A stretch of DNA of 7,104 nucleotides, from the NCBI GenBank assembly GCA_017935525.1, contig JAGBHJ010000002.1, positions 1-7,104 on the forward strand, in the 5' to 3' direction. The position numbers and the translations under genes were made by a program. Positions 1-6,011 of the stretch are shown here, one piece after another (the stretch's first letter is position 1; each line of letters opens with the position of its first letter). The notes below the pieces were generated by a model. The model saw only the letters and a program-made list of their open reading frames with translations. It searched no databases and was not told where the DNA came from. This stretch comes from Clostridia bacterium (GTDB taxonomy: Bacteria; Bacillota; Clostridia; HGM11327).

Positions 1-297
1 GGAGATATCGAAAATACAAATAAGCTTCTTTATACAGTATCAACTGTACAAAAAAAGCTTTTCCGAGAACTTTCAATATTATCTAAGGAATTGAAAACAG
101 AAGTATCATTATTTACTCCTTTCGCGGCTTTTGGCCGAATGGCAGAACGTGTACGCCCCCGCGGCGGCAAGCACCGTGCCGCACACAACCGTAAATATTA
201 CCGAGGGCAAATATGCGGATGCCCCTTTGTACGTAAGGGGCGTTACCGCACCGTTGAAGCTGAATGGCAGCTCCAGGCTGTATCCCAGCCCCCTTAA
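1..297 (+). other. Uncertain plus-strand reading frame entering from the left edge
   Basis: A plus-strand frame is open from base 1 to a TAA at 295-297. Its first 36 or so codons are AT-rich and read like a lysine/leucine-rich helix (KLLYTVSTVQKKLFREL). From about base 112 it runs antisense to the C-terminal end of the ABC permease, where it becomes Arg/Pro-rich and looks like a shadow. A second plus-strand frame, from base 2, stops at 92-94, only 14 bp before the permease stop, and would be a tidier convergent gene end. A strong inverted repeat at 22-60 lies within both frames, so the stretch may not be coding at all. No family is recognised. Only sequence further left can decide. Confidence 0.2.
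22..60 (-). terminator. AT-rich hairpin downstream of the ABC permease, possible terminator
   Basis: The two arms begin and end with AAGCTT and meet at TACAGT-ATCA-ACTGTA. About 15 bases per arm pair, with a couple of mismatches and one bulge. Read on the minus strand, it starts 48 nt after the permease stop codon and is followed by the T-rich ATTTGTATTTT, which suits a weak intrinsic terminator. The stem is AT-rich, unlike the GC-rich terminator found after metI. It could also act for a convergent plus-strand gene, or be a coincidence in coding DNA. Confidence 0.4.
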
Positions 298-2439
298 TAC
301 CTCGGGGATAAGGATAAGCACTGCGGAAATAACTCCCGTCAAAGAGACCGAGTGAAGAACGGAGGATATGGCAAGCACCGTAAGTGCCGTAAAATTCGCG
401 GAAAGCAGACGCAGTAGCAGCAGCTTGATCGCCTCGCTTATTATTGTAGCCTCCGTGATATCGTAAAACTCAAGGCTGGCGGCGGCATAAGAACCATGCA
501 AAAGATCAAAATTGAAGGCAATGCGCCATAGCTCGATGCCGGAGCAAAGGAGTGCGGCAACCGTAACGGCAAGGAGGGTGGACAGGCATTTGCCGAGATA
601 CGTGCGCCCTCTGCCGTGCTTCTGAGTGCGCAGCAATGGGTAGAAGCCGTTCTGACGATCCGTTTGGAACGCAAAGATCGGAATTACGGCACAAACAGCA
701 AGGAGGAAGGCATCGTTGCAATAGATGAACAGGTTCTTCCATCCCGTATCGTAAACGAAGCTTACGTTAACACCCTGCCCGTGAAGCTCCTTCAATCTGT
801 CCGCGTAATTGCGCAGACGAATGTAGCTATCGAGCTTTCTTTCCGCCATATAATAATCAGATACGTATTCGCTGTATTCCTTAGGTGTAATAAGCCCGTT
901 ATCAATGGCAGCATCCATTTCATCCTTTTTGCCCATTATGGCGGAAAGCTCCCTGCGCAGTGCAACGACGGACTCATATTTCTCATCCGTATACTCGCCC
1001 GCGTATTCCTCCATAAACATCTGCCACACCTTGTCGTCCTCCTTAGGAAAGATATAGCGATATTCGTAGCTGTACATACCTTTGACAAGCACGAGCCCAA
1101 GCAAGCAGATAATAAATGCGGGATTTGTGTAAAGCTTTTTAAACTCCCACGCAACGACGGAAACGGTGCGCCTCCTTATCCTTGCAGCCACAAGGCTGCG
1201 TATCCTTTCCACCGGCTGAGCAAGGGATATGAAGCGACGCTTTTTTTCCGAGGGGAGCGACGGCATCCGCACGTAGGCTACCGCAAAGCACAGCATCGCC
1301 ATAATTATTATGGGCAAATACAGCGCAAGCGCCGCAAGCTCGCAGGGAAGGCAGGAAAATATGGGTATTTTTACACCTGCAAGAGAGGTGAACAGCTTTT
1401 CGCACCCCATAAGGGTTACAAAATTCAAATACTGCGGTATCGTGCCGGGGTTAAGATAGTGAAGGGAGCTTGCAAAATAAGAGCCGAGGACCATAGCGGC
1501 GCCGAACACAAAGGGCGGTGCGTAGCCGCGGATCAATGCAGATACCGCAAGCATAGAGTATACCATAACCAATCCGCAGAGGAAATACATTCCCATACGT
1601 ATAAGCTCCGCACCGAAAACAGTGATCGGATAGGGACAGTTAAGATAATCCGCGGCAAACTGTACCGGCATCGAATACACGTCTGCACCTATCATTATCA
1701 CCGTCAGAATAATTATCGGAAGCCGCGCACACAGCACCGCCGCCGCTACCGCAAAGGGTACGGCACCAATCTTTGCAATAGCTGTATGAAGCCTGCCTTT
1801 TTTTGTGGTCTTGATCAAAGCAACGGCACCGTTGGCACGTTCAGCCGCCAGCAGTGACGATCCCATCAGGAGAAATACGCACAAAAGAAAAGGTATCTCT
1901 CCTCCGAATTCAAGTGGTTTTTCCTGCAAGGTGGAAAAGGATACGGGAAACTCCGTTCCGTACAGCTTATTATAATAGATTATGGCCTGCCTTTGGAGCA
2001 TATAGGGGTAAGAATTATAGGAATAGCCAAGGACCTTATATTCATCGATCCTGCGATACGCAGAGGTAATGATGCGGTCAAGCCTTTCCTTGTGGACGTC
2101 TTCATAATCCACCACTCCGTAGAATCTGCGGTAAAGGTAGTAATCTCTCCCCAACTCGCTGGGCAAGTGGACGGAATCGGGATAATTGGGTATGTAAAAG
2201 CCTGCGGCAGCCTCGGCCTCCTTGTAAGCCTTGTTATATGCCTCGGCCTCCGAGCGTGCCTTTGCAGGATCCTGAAGATAGTATTCCATATACGCCTCAA
2301 GATACGGCAGCAGCTTGTCCTCGTCTGCCTTGGCCTCCAAAAAATACAGGCAGGAGGACACCAACGTAAGCAGCAGCAAGCTAAACGCCAATATCCGATT
2401 CATAAAGATCTTCTTGAGCTCAAATCCTAAAAGTCGCAT
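109..2439 (-). CDS. Tandem-duplicated ABC-2-type transporter permease, 776 aa
   Basis: Integral membrane permease of an ABC-2-like (export-type) transporter; substrate unknown. Each half has a cytoplasmic (F/W)E(L/F)KK motif (residues 6-12 and 431-437), a first membrane helix (about 16-34 and 440-455), a large charged and Tyr-rich extracytoplasmic domain (about 35-180 and 456-575), and a cluster of about five further hydrophobic segments (about 182-390 and 576-766). Right after the second helix both halves share a loop of the form (E/D)RxNG...L(I/L)(K/R)T.K.GR (about 200-216 and 594-610). The gene is therefore an internal duplication giving about 6+6 helices, a full-size permease. The ATG at 2439 is preferred over an in-frame ATG at 2493 because an AGGAGG lies 4 nt upstream and because the extra 18 residues are basic and overlap the probable promoter. 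No ATPase gene accompanies it in the window, so a partner must be encoded elsewhere. The family call is firm and the function is open. Confidence 0.85.
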   Translation of the reverse strand: MRLLGFELKKIFMNRILAFSLLLLTLVSSCLYFLEAKADEDKLLPYLEAYMEYYLQDPAKARSEAEAYNKAYKEAEAAAGFYIPNYPDSVHLPSELGRDYYLYRRFYGVVDYEDVHKERLDRIITSAYRRIDEYKVLGYSYNSYPYMLQRQAIIYYNKLYGTEFPVSFSTLQEKPLEFGGEIPFLLCVFLLMGSSLLAAERANGAVALIKTTKKGRLHTAIAKIGAVPFAVAAAVLCARLPIIILTVIMIGADVYSMPVQFAADYLNCPYPITVFGAELIRMGMYFLCGLVMVYSMLAVSALIRGYAPPFVFGAAMVLGSYFASSLHYLNPGTIPQYLNFVTLMGCEKLFTSLAGVKIPIFSCLPCELAALALYLPIIIMAMLCFAVAYVRMPSLPSEKKRRFISLAQPVERIRSLVAARIRRRTVSVVAWEFKKLYTNPAFIICLLGLVLVKGMYSYEYRYIFPKEDDKVWQMFMEEYAGEYTDEKYESVVALRRELSAIMGKKDEMDAAIDNGLITPKEYSEYVSDYYMAERKLDSYIRLRNYADRLKELHGQGVNVSFVYDTGWKNLFIYCNDAFLLAVCAVIPIFAFQTDRQNGFYPLLRTQKHGRGRTYLGKCLSTLLAVTVAALLCSGIELWRIAFNFDLLHGSYAAASLEFYDITEATIISEAIKLLLLRLLSANFTALTVLAISSVLHSVSLTGVISAVLILIPEVLRGLGYSLELPFSFNGAVTPLTYKGASAYLPSVIFTVVCGTVLAAAGAYTFCHSAKSRERSK

Positions 2440-2443
2440 TTGT

Positions 2444-2450
2444 CCTCCTC
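2444..2450 (-). promoter_or_regulatory. Ribosome binding site that sets the ABC permease start
   Basis: Read on the minus strand this is GAGGAGG, ending 4 nt before the ATG at 2439. It is the only good Shine-Dalgarno match near the gene's N-terminal end and supports the 776-residue form over the 794-residue one. Confidence 0.8.
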
Positions 2451-2499
2451 TTGTTATTCTCCTCGTTTTATTCAAAAGCGGCCAATAAAACACCCCTAT

Positions 2500-2528
2500 A
2501 TTATATATAACGCAAAAAAATCCAAAAA
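2500..2528 (-). promoter_or_regulatory. Probable promoter of the ABC permease gene
   Basis: On the minus strand a perfect TATAAT (2505-2500) sits about 60 bp before the start codon. The -35 is poor. TTGGAT (2525-2520) lies 14 bp away, which is short, and the 17-bp position reads TTTTTG. The gene is cut off from upstream transcription by a terminator and by the inserted element, so a promoter here is expected. The T-rich tandem repeat just upstream could help as an UP-like element. Confidence 0.4.
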
Positions 2529-2535
2529 TGACACG

Positions 2536-2559
2536 CTTTTTTCAAAACTTTTTTCAAAA
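2536..2559. repeat. Two perfect head-to-tail copies of a 12-bp repeat
   Basis: CTTTTTTCAAAA occurs at 2536-2547 and again immediately at 2548-2559. The A/T tracts recur at roughly one helical turn, so the DNA may be intrinsically bent. It lies upstream of the predicted permease promoter and could be an UP-like element or a regulator site, or just low-complexity sequence. The rest of the 2440-2627 spacer shows no credible gene. Confidence 0.55.
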
Positions 2560-2620
2560 AATTGCATTTTCGTAAAAACCGCACAATTACGCTGTATGTT
2601 TTTTGTTTTATTTTCCCAAC

Positions 2621-2656
2621 AAAAAAAGCAGGGCGTGCAAGGAATTGCACGCCCTG
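2621..2656 (-). terminator. Original terminator of the metQNI operon, now distal to the IS
   Basis: On the minus strand the stem CAGGGCGTGCAA, loop TTCC and a perfect 12-bp return stem (2656-2629) are followed by C and seven T residues (2627-2621). This is a textbook intrinsic terminator. Removing the IS and one direct repeat joins it to the end of metI, about 21 nt past the stop codon, so it was evidently that operon's terminator before the insertion. Confidence 0.9.
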
Positions 2657-2657
2657 T
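2628..2657. repeat. Left direct repeat (30-bp target duplication) of the IS
   Basis: This stretch is identical over 30 bp to 4251-4280 and abuts the left inverted repeat. It consists of the 28-base terminator palindrome plus one base on each side (G on the left, T on the right). Confidence 0.92.
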
Positions 2658-2672
2658 CAGTCTGTCGAAAAA
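2658..2672 (+). repeat. Left terminal inverted repeat of the IS
   Basis: CAGTCTGTCGAAAAA matches the reverse complement of 4236-4250 at all 15 positions. Its last five A residues also form the base of the left-end hairpin. Confidence 0.93.
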
Positions 2673-2696
2673 GTCACCCTATTGGGTGGCTTTTTT
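2668..2696 (+). terminator. IS left-end hairpin with T-tract
   Basis: AAAAAG, one mismatch and CACCC pair across a TATT loop with GGGTG and CTTTTTT. Read in the transposase direction it ends in six T residues, so it should stop outside transcription from running into the transposase. On the other strand the A-run also gives a T-tract, so it may work both ways. It ends just before the transposase promoter. Confidence 0.75.
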
Positions 2697-2706
2697 GATA
2701 TAGATA

Positions 2707-2715
2707 TGGTATAAT
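2707..2715 (+). promoter_or_regulatory. Extended -10 promoter of the transposase
   Basis: TGGTATAAT is a perfect TGN-TATAAT extended -10 about 30 bp before the transposase ATG. At 17-bp spacing the -35 position is weak and falls in the hairpin's right arm, so activity would rest on the extended -10. A GGGGGAG ribosome binding site follows at 2733-2739, five bases before the ATG. Confidence 0.65.
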
Positions 2716-2744
2716 AGAAGCAAGAAAAATCAGGGGGAGAAAGA

Positions 2745-4229
2745 ATGTTAAGCAGAGGGCAAAACGGAAGAGGCATAATGCAAATGGTATGGTTGGATGA
2801 CCTTGTACCAAAGGAACATTTGCTTAGAAAGATAGATGCAGCAGTAGATTTTGACAAGATCTATGAAATGGTAGAGGAGCTGTATTGCGAAGACAACGGC
2901 AGACCCAGTATAGATCCTGTGGTGCTGGTAAAGATGGTACTGATCCAGCATCTGTATGGATTACCCTCGCTGAGAAGAACAGCAGCAGAAGTAGAGGTAA
3001 ACGTGGCATACCGTTGGTTTCTCGGATATAGCTTGCAGGACGAGACCCCTCATTTTTCTACTCTTAGTTACAATTTCAAGCACAGATTCACCAGCGAAAC
3101 AGTTGACAAAATATTTGCTTGGATATTGAACGCGATCGCAGAGGCAGGATATTTATCTCCATCTGCTGTGTTCATAGACGGAACACACATCAAAGCAAAT
3201 GCGAACAACAAAAAGAAAATTCAAGAGGAAGTTCCCGTAGCATCCAAAAGGTATGCAAAAGAGCTTATGAAAGAAGTTAACGCCGACAGAGAGGAACACG
3301 GCAAAAAACCTTTTCATAATGATGACGATGACAACAATGATACTCCCAAGTCCTCAAAACCTAATAAAAACACCTCCAAGAAGAAATTAGCACGCCGTAA
3401 GAAGATGAAAACGGTTACCAAGAGTGTAACCGACCCGGAAAGCGGGCTTTTTGTAAAAGGAGATCACAAAAGACAGTTTGCGTATGAAGCTCACACAGCT
3501 TGCGATAAGCACGGATATATTCTTGAAACAGTGGTAACTCCCGGCAACGTTCACGATAGTGTAGCCTTTGATGACTTATATGACAAGGTAACAGAAAAGT
3601 TCCCCGAAGTAGAAACAGTAGTAGCCGACAGTGCGTACAAGACACCCCACATTTGCAAAAAGGTATTTGATGACAACAGAGTTCTCAGCACGGCATACAA
3701 GAGACCCCAAACAATGAAAGATGGGCATGAATGGTGGAAATACGTATACGATGAGCAATATGATTGCATCATCTGTCCCGAATACAACACCCTTGAGTAC
3801 AGCACTACCAACAAAGACGGATACAGAGAGTACAAGAGCAATCCCGAGATATGCAAGAACTGTCCGACGAGATATCTTTGTACCCATTCTAAAGATTGTG
3901 TAAAAGTCGTACAAAGACATATCTGGAAGGATTACGAGGAGCTTGCCGATGATGCGAGATACACTCCCGAATACGCCGACCTATACAAGCGACGCAAGGA
4001 AACGATAGAGCGTGTCTTTGCGGACGCAAAAGAAAAACACGCAATGCGTTATACACATTACCGAGGCCTCGCCCAAGTTTCGAATTGGGTAAGGCTTAAA
4101 TTTGCTGCTATGAATCTCAAAAAATTCGCTAATAGAAAGTGGATGGATAACTATCCCTCCAACTCCTTTGACTTTATTCTCTTTTTTTGCTCCAAGTACG
4201 TTAAAACGCCCACCCACGCTTTCGCGTGA
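2745..4229 (+). CDS. IS1182-family DDE transposase, 494 aa, intact
   Basis: Catalyses cut and strand transfer of the element that carries it. The N-terminal part (about 15-115) has the DUF772-like helical region with RPSIDPVVLVKM and YGLPSLRRTA. The catalytic core follows: D145 in FIDGTHIKANAN, the conserved KRQFAYEAHTACD (242-254), D295 in VVADSAYKT, and E422 in RKETIERVF as the probable third acidic residue. A basic and acidic low-complexity insert (about 180-222, with DDDDNND and lysine runs) splits the core. A cysteine cluster (C341, C344, C370, C373, C379, C385) is probably a metal-binding knuckle, as in related transposases. There is no frameshift or internal stop. Start at ATG 2745 behind a GGGGGAG site; the TGA at 4227-4229 lies inside the right-end hairpin. 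The family is assigned from remembered motifs; the DDE class is near certain. Confidence 0.93.
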   Translation: MLSRGQNGRGIMQMVWLDDLVPKEHLLRKIDAAVDFDKIYEMVEELYCEDNGRPSIDPVVLVKMVLIQHLYGLPSLRRTAAEVEVNVAYRWFLGYSLQDETPHFSTLSYNFKHRFTSETVDKIFAWILNAIAEAGYLSPSAVFIDGTHIKANANNKKKIQEEVPVASKRYAKELMKEVNADREEHGKKPFHNDDDDNNDTPKSSKPNKNTSKKKLARRKKMKTVTKSVTDPESGLFVKGDHKRQFAYEAHTACDKHGYILETVVTPGNVHDSVAFDDLYDKVTEKFPEVETVVADSAYKTPHICKKVFDDNRVLSTAYKRPQTMKDGHEWWKYVYDEQYDCIICPEYNTLEYSTTNKDGYREYKSNPEICKNCPTRYLCTHSKDCVKVVQRHIWKDYEELADDARYTPEYADLYKRRKETIERVFADAKEKHAMRYTHYRGLAQVSNWVRLKFAAMNLKKFANRKWMDNYPSNSFDFILFFCSKYVKTPTHAFA

Positions 4230-4240
4230 TGGGCGTTTTT
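4203..4240 (+). terminator. IS right-end bidirectional terminator overlapping the transposase stop
   Basis: AAAACGCCCA (4203-4212) pairs with TGGGCGTTTT (4230-4239), and an inner CACGC/GCGTG stem closes a TTTC loop. It ends in TTTTT for plus-strand transcripts and in TTTT for minus-strand ones. It contains the last codons of the transposase and overlaps the right inverted repeat. It should end transposase mRNA and also stop readthrough from metI. Confidence 0.85.
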
Positions 4241-4250
4241 CGACAGACTG
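4236..4250 (-). repeat. Right terminal inverted repeat of the IS
   Basis: TTTTTCGACAGACTG is the exact reverse complement of the left terminal repeat. The next base starts the right direct repeat, which fixes the element boundary. Confidence 0.93.
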
Positions 4251-4280
4251 GCAGGGCGTGCAAGGAATTGCACGCCCTGT
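4251..4280. repeat. Right direct repeat: metI-proximal copy of the terminator hairpin
   Basis: Perfect copy of 2628-2657. The hairpin itself (4252-4279: 12-bp stem, 4-base loop) begins 21 nt past the metI stop on the minus strand. After the stem it now reads CCAGTCTG from the IS end instead of a T-run, so this copy alone should terminate poorly. It may still protect the mRNA 3' end. Confidence 0.92.
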
Positions 4281-4300
4281 GTCGTAAAAATAACGCGGTA

Positions 4301-5005
4301 TTACTTTTTAAGCCTCTTATCGCACTTAACGGTCAGCTTGGTTCCGAGGGTCTGGAAAAGCTGAACGAGCAGGATAAGAAGTATTACGGCAAGGATCATT
4401 ATAAGGGTCTTATATCTGTAATAGCCGTAATTGATGGCAATGCTGCCAAGTCCGCCGCCGCCGATGATACCGCTCATTGCCGAATAGCCGAGAATGGTGG
4501 TAACCGCGATGGTGGCGTTGGAGATAAGGGAGGGCACGCACTCGGGTATCATGACCTTCACGATTATCTGCATGGGAGAAGCTCCCATACTTTGAGCCGC
4601 CTCGATAATATTGGGATTAAGCTCGCGGAGGCTGCTTTCCACCAGACGGGCAACAAAGGGGAATGCGGCAATGGTAAGAGGCACGATAAGTGCTACGGTA
4701 CCTACCGTAGTTCCCACGATAAGACGTGAAATGGGGAAAACAAGTATCATCAATATAAGGAAAGGGACGGAGCGAAGGAGATTGATGATAACGCCGAGGG
4801 TCTGCATCAACCACGCAGGCAGGGGCAGAACACCGTTTTTTTCGCCTGCAACGAGCAGTACGCCCAAGGGCATACCGATTATAATGGCAAGCAGCGTGGA
4901 CACCACGGTAACGTAAAACGTCTCCCACAGCGCCATGGGGAACTCGGAGATAAATATCTCCCAAGCCTCACGGACCGTTTCGGAGGTGAACAGATCATTT
5001 AACAT
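4301..5005 (-). CDS. metI: Methionine-type ABC importer permease MetI, 234 aa
   Basis: Inner-membrane subunit that forms the translocation path for the substrate delivered by MetQ, driven by MetN. It has about five membrane helices (approximately 28-54, 66-91, 97-118, 158-180 and 199-219). The cytoplasmic EAA coupling loop is visible as IIEAAQSMGASPMQII (133-148), the typical MetI form of the motif. SGIIGGGGLGSIAINYGYYRY (starting at 178) is the family's C-terminal landmark. Length fits the usual 215-235. The start is set by AGGAGGTGA six bases upstream of the ATG, and the first 11 bases overlap the end of metN, so the two are translated together. It is the last gene of the operon. Confidence 0.95.
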   Translation of the reverse strand: MLNDLFTSETVREAWEIFISEFPMALWETFYVTVVSTLLAIIIGMPLGVLLVAGEKNGVLPLPAWLMQTLGVIINLLRSVPFLILMILVFPISRLIVGTTVGTVALIVPLTIAAFPFVARLVESSLRELNPNIIEAAQSMGASPMQIIVKVMIPECVPSLISNATIAVTTILGYSAMSGIIGGGGLGSIAINYGYYRYKTLIMILAVILLILLVQLFQTLGTKLTVKCDKRLKK

Positions 5006-6011
5006 CCGAGGTCACCTCCTCTGTAATAACGTCGTCCACACGCTCAAGATAATCCACGGCGAGCCTGAGGCTTTCCTCACCGCCGGGGATACCCAGCAGC
5101 ATATTGCCGAACACCTTGCCGCCGATGGTGCGGGTGGAGGCGGAAAGGATGTTTGGGGTGATGCTGATATCAAGAGCCATTTGAGTTATAAGGGGAGCAC
5201 TTGCCGCCTCGGAGCCGTGGAACACGACACGGAGTATATGCTCGTCCTCCTTGGGGGTGTAAACAAGCCCGTCGTTGCCGTCGGGGAAAACAAGTCGCTT
5301 TGCCGCCTTGCTTTTCGGCGTGGAGAACACGGTGGCAACGTCGCCCTCCTCCACCACGGTACCGTTATCGAGGATGGCAACGTGGTTGCATATCTCCTCC
5401 ACAACGCTCATCTGGTGGGTGATTATTATAACGGTGATACCGAGCTTGCGGTTGATATCGCGGATAAGCTCCAGAATGGAATGAGTGGTCTTTGGGTCAA
5501 GTGCGCTGGTTGCCTCGTCGCACAAAAGGACCTTGGGGTCCGTTGCCAATGCACGGGCAATGGCTATCCTCTGCTGCTGACCGCCCGAAAGCTGTGCGGG
5601 ATACGCCTCTGCCTTATCAGGCAGACCTACGGTATCAAGCAGCTCCAAAGCGCGCTTTTTGGCTTCCGCACGCTTAACGCCCGCAAGCTCCAGCGGAAAC
5701 ATTATGTTACCAAGGCAGGTACGCTGCATAAGCAGATTGAAGCCCTGAAAGATCATGGTAACGTTGCGGCGCACGGAGCGCAGCTCCTTTTCGGAAAGGG
5801 CACCCATGTCCACACCGTCAATGAGGACCTTGCCCTCGGTGGGACGCTCCAGCATATTGATGCAGCGCACAAGAGTGCTCTTGCCCGCGCCACTCATGCC
5901 GATGATTCCGTATATGTCCCCGTCGTTAATGGTAAGACTTACGTTTTTTAAAGCTTCAAAGGAGCCATCGGCTCCTTTGAAGGTCTTTGTGAGATTTTTA
6001 ATTTCGATCAT
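4995..6011 (-). CDS. metN: Methionine-type ABC importer ATPase MetN with NIL domain, 338 aa
   Basis: Cytoplasmic ATPase that powers the MetNI importer. Visible motifs: Walker A GMSGAGKST (38-46), Q-loop Q89 in MIFQGFNLL, signature LSGGQQQR (141-148), Walker B VLLCDE (161-166), D-loop SALD (169-172) and switch His199 in IITHQM. The C-terminal part (about 252-335, starting EDEHILRVVFHG and ending around YLERVDDVITEEV) is the NIL/ferredoxin-like domain, which in E. coli MetN binds methionine and inhibits transport. Full usual length. Its ATG overlaps the metQ stop as ATGA (6011-6008), and no good Shine-Dalgarno precedes it, so its translation probably depends on metQ. The NIL domain favours methionine over other substrates. 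Confidence 0.96.
   Translation of the reverse strand: MIEIKNLTKTFKGADGSFEALKNVSLTINDGDIYGIIGMSGAGKSTLVRCINMLERPTEGKVLIDGVDMGALSEKELRSVRRNVTMIFQGFNLLMQRTCLGNIMFPLELAGVKRAEAKKRALELLDTVGLPDKAEAYPAQLSGGQQQRIAIARALATDPKVLLCDEATSALDPKTTHSILELIRDINRKLGITVIIITHQMSVVEEICNHVAILDNGTVVEEGDVATVFSTPKSKAAKRLVFPDGNDGLVYTPKEDEHILRVVFHGSEAASAPLITQMALDISITPNILSASTRTIGGKVFGNMLLGIPGGEESLRLAVDYLERVDDVITEEVTSDVK
5012..5020 (-). promoter_or_regulatory. Near-perfect ribosome binding site of metI, inside metN
   Basis: On the minus strand this reads AGGAGGTGA, fully complementary to the 16S rRNA 3' end core, with 6 nt before the ATG. GAGG-TGA-CCTC could fold into a small hairpin hiding the site until ribosomes finishing metN open it, a possible coupling device (inference). 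Confidence 0.8.

Larger units (their letters stand above)
2658..4250 (+). mobile_element. Complete IS1182-like insertion sequence, 1593 bp
   Basis: The element is bounded by perfect 15-bp inverted repeats (CAGTCTGTCGAAAAA), flanked by perfect 30-bp direct repeats, and encodes one uninterrupted transposase. All parts are intact, and the identity of the direct repeats suggests a recent, probably still functional insertion. Its size and single transposase frame fit the IS1182 family, which I recall as having variable and sometimes long target duplications. It lies between metI and the ABC permease, opposite in direction to the host genes, and interrupts no coding sequence. Both ends carry terminator-like hairpins that overlap the inverted repeats. 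Confidence 0.93.

Noticed and set aside
616..1857. Plus-strand open frame of 413 codons
   Set aside because: It lies wholly antisense to the ABC permease, has a biased His/Arg/Tyr-rich composition and no recognisable domain. The minus-strand frame has coherent membrane helices and a ribosome binding site.
2439..2493. Longer permease start at 2493 (18 extra residues)
   Set aside because: There is no good ribosome binding site before 2493, the extra residues are atypical, and the stretch carries the real Shine-Dalgarno and lies right after the likely promoter.
3415..3920. Minus-strand frames inside the transposase gene
   Set aside because: They are short, antisense to a clearly conserved transposase and lack recognisable features or ribosome binding sites.
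2628..4280. The two hairpin copies as REP-like dispersed elements or a CRISPR-like array
   Set aside because: Only two copies exist, each abuts an IS end precisely, and removing the IS with one copy rebuilds a normal terminator. Target duplication is sufficient.
4935..5951. Plus-strand open frame of 338 codons opposite metN and metI
   Set aside because: The opposite strand encodes all ABC ATPase motifs in order. This frame has no family features and is a by-product of codon bias.
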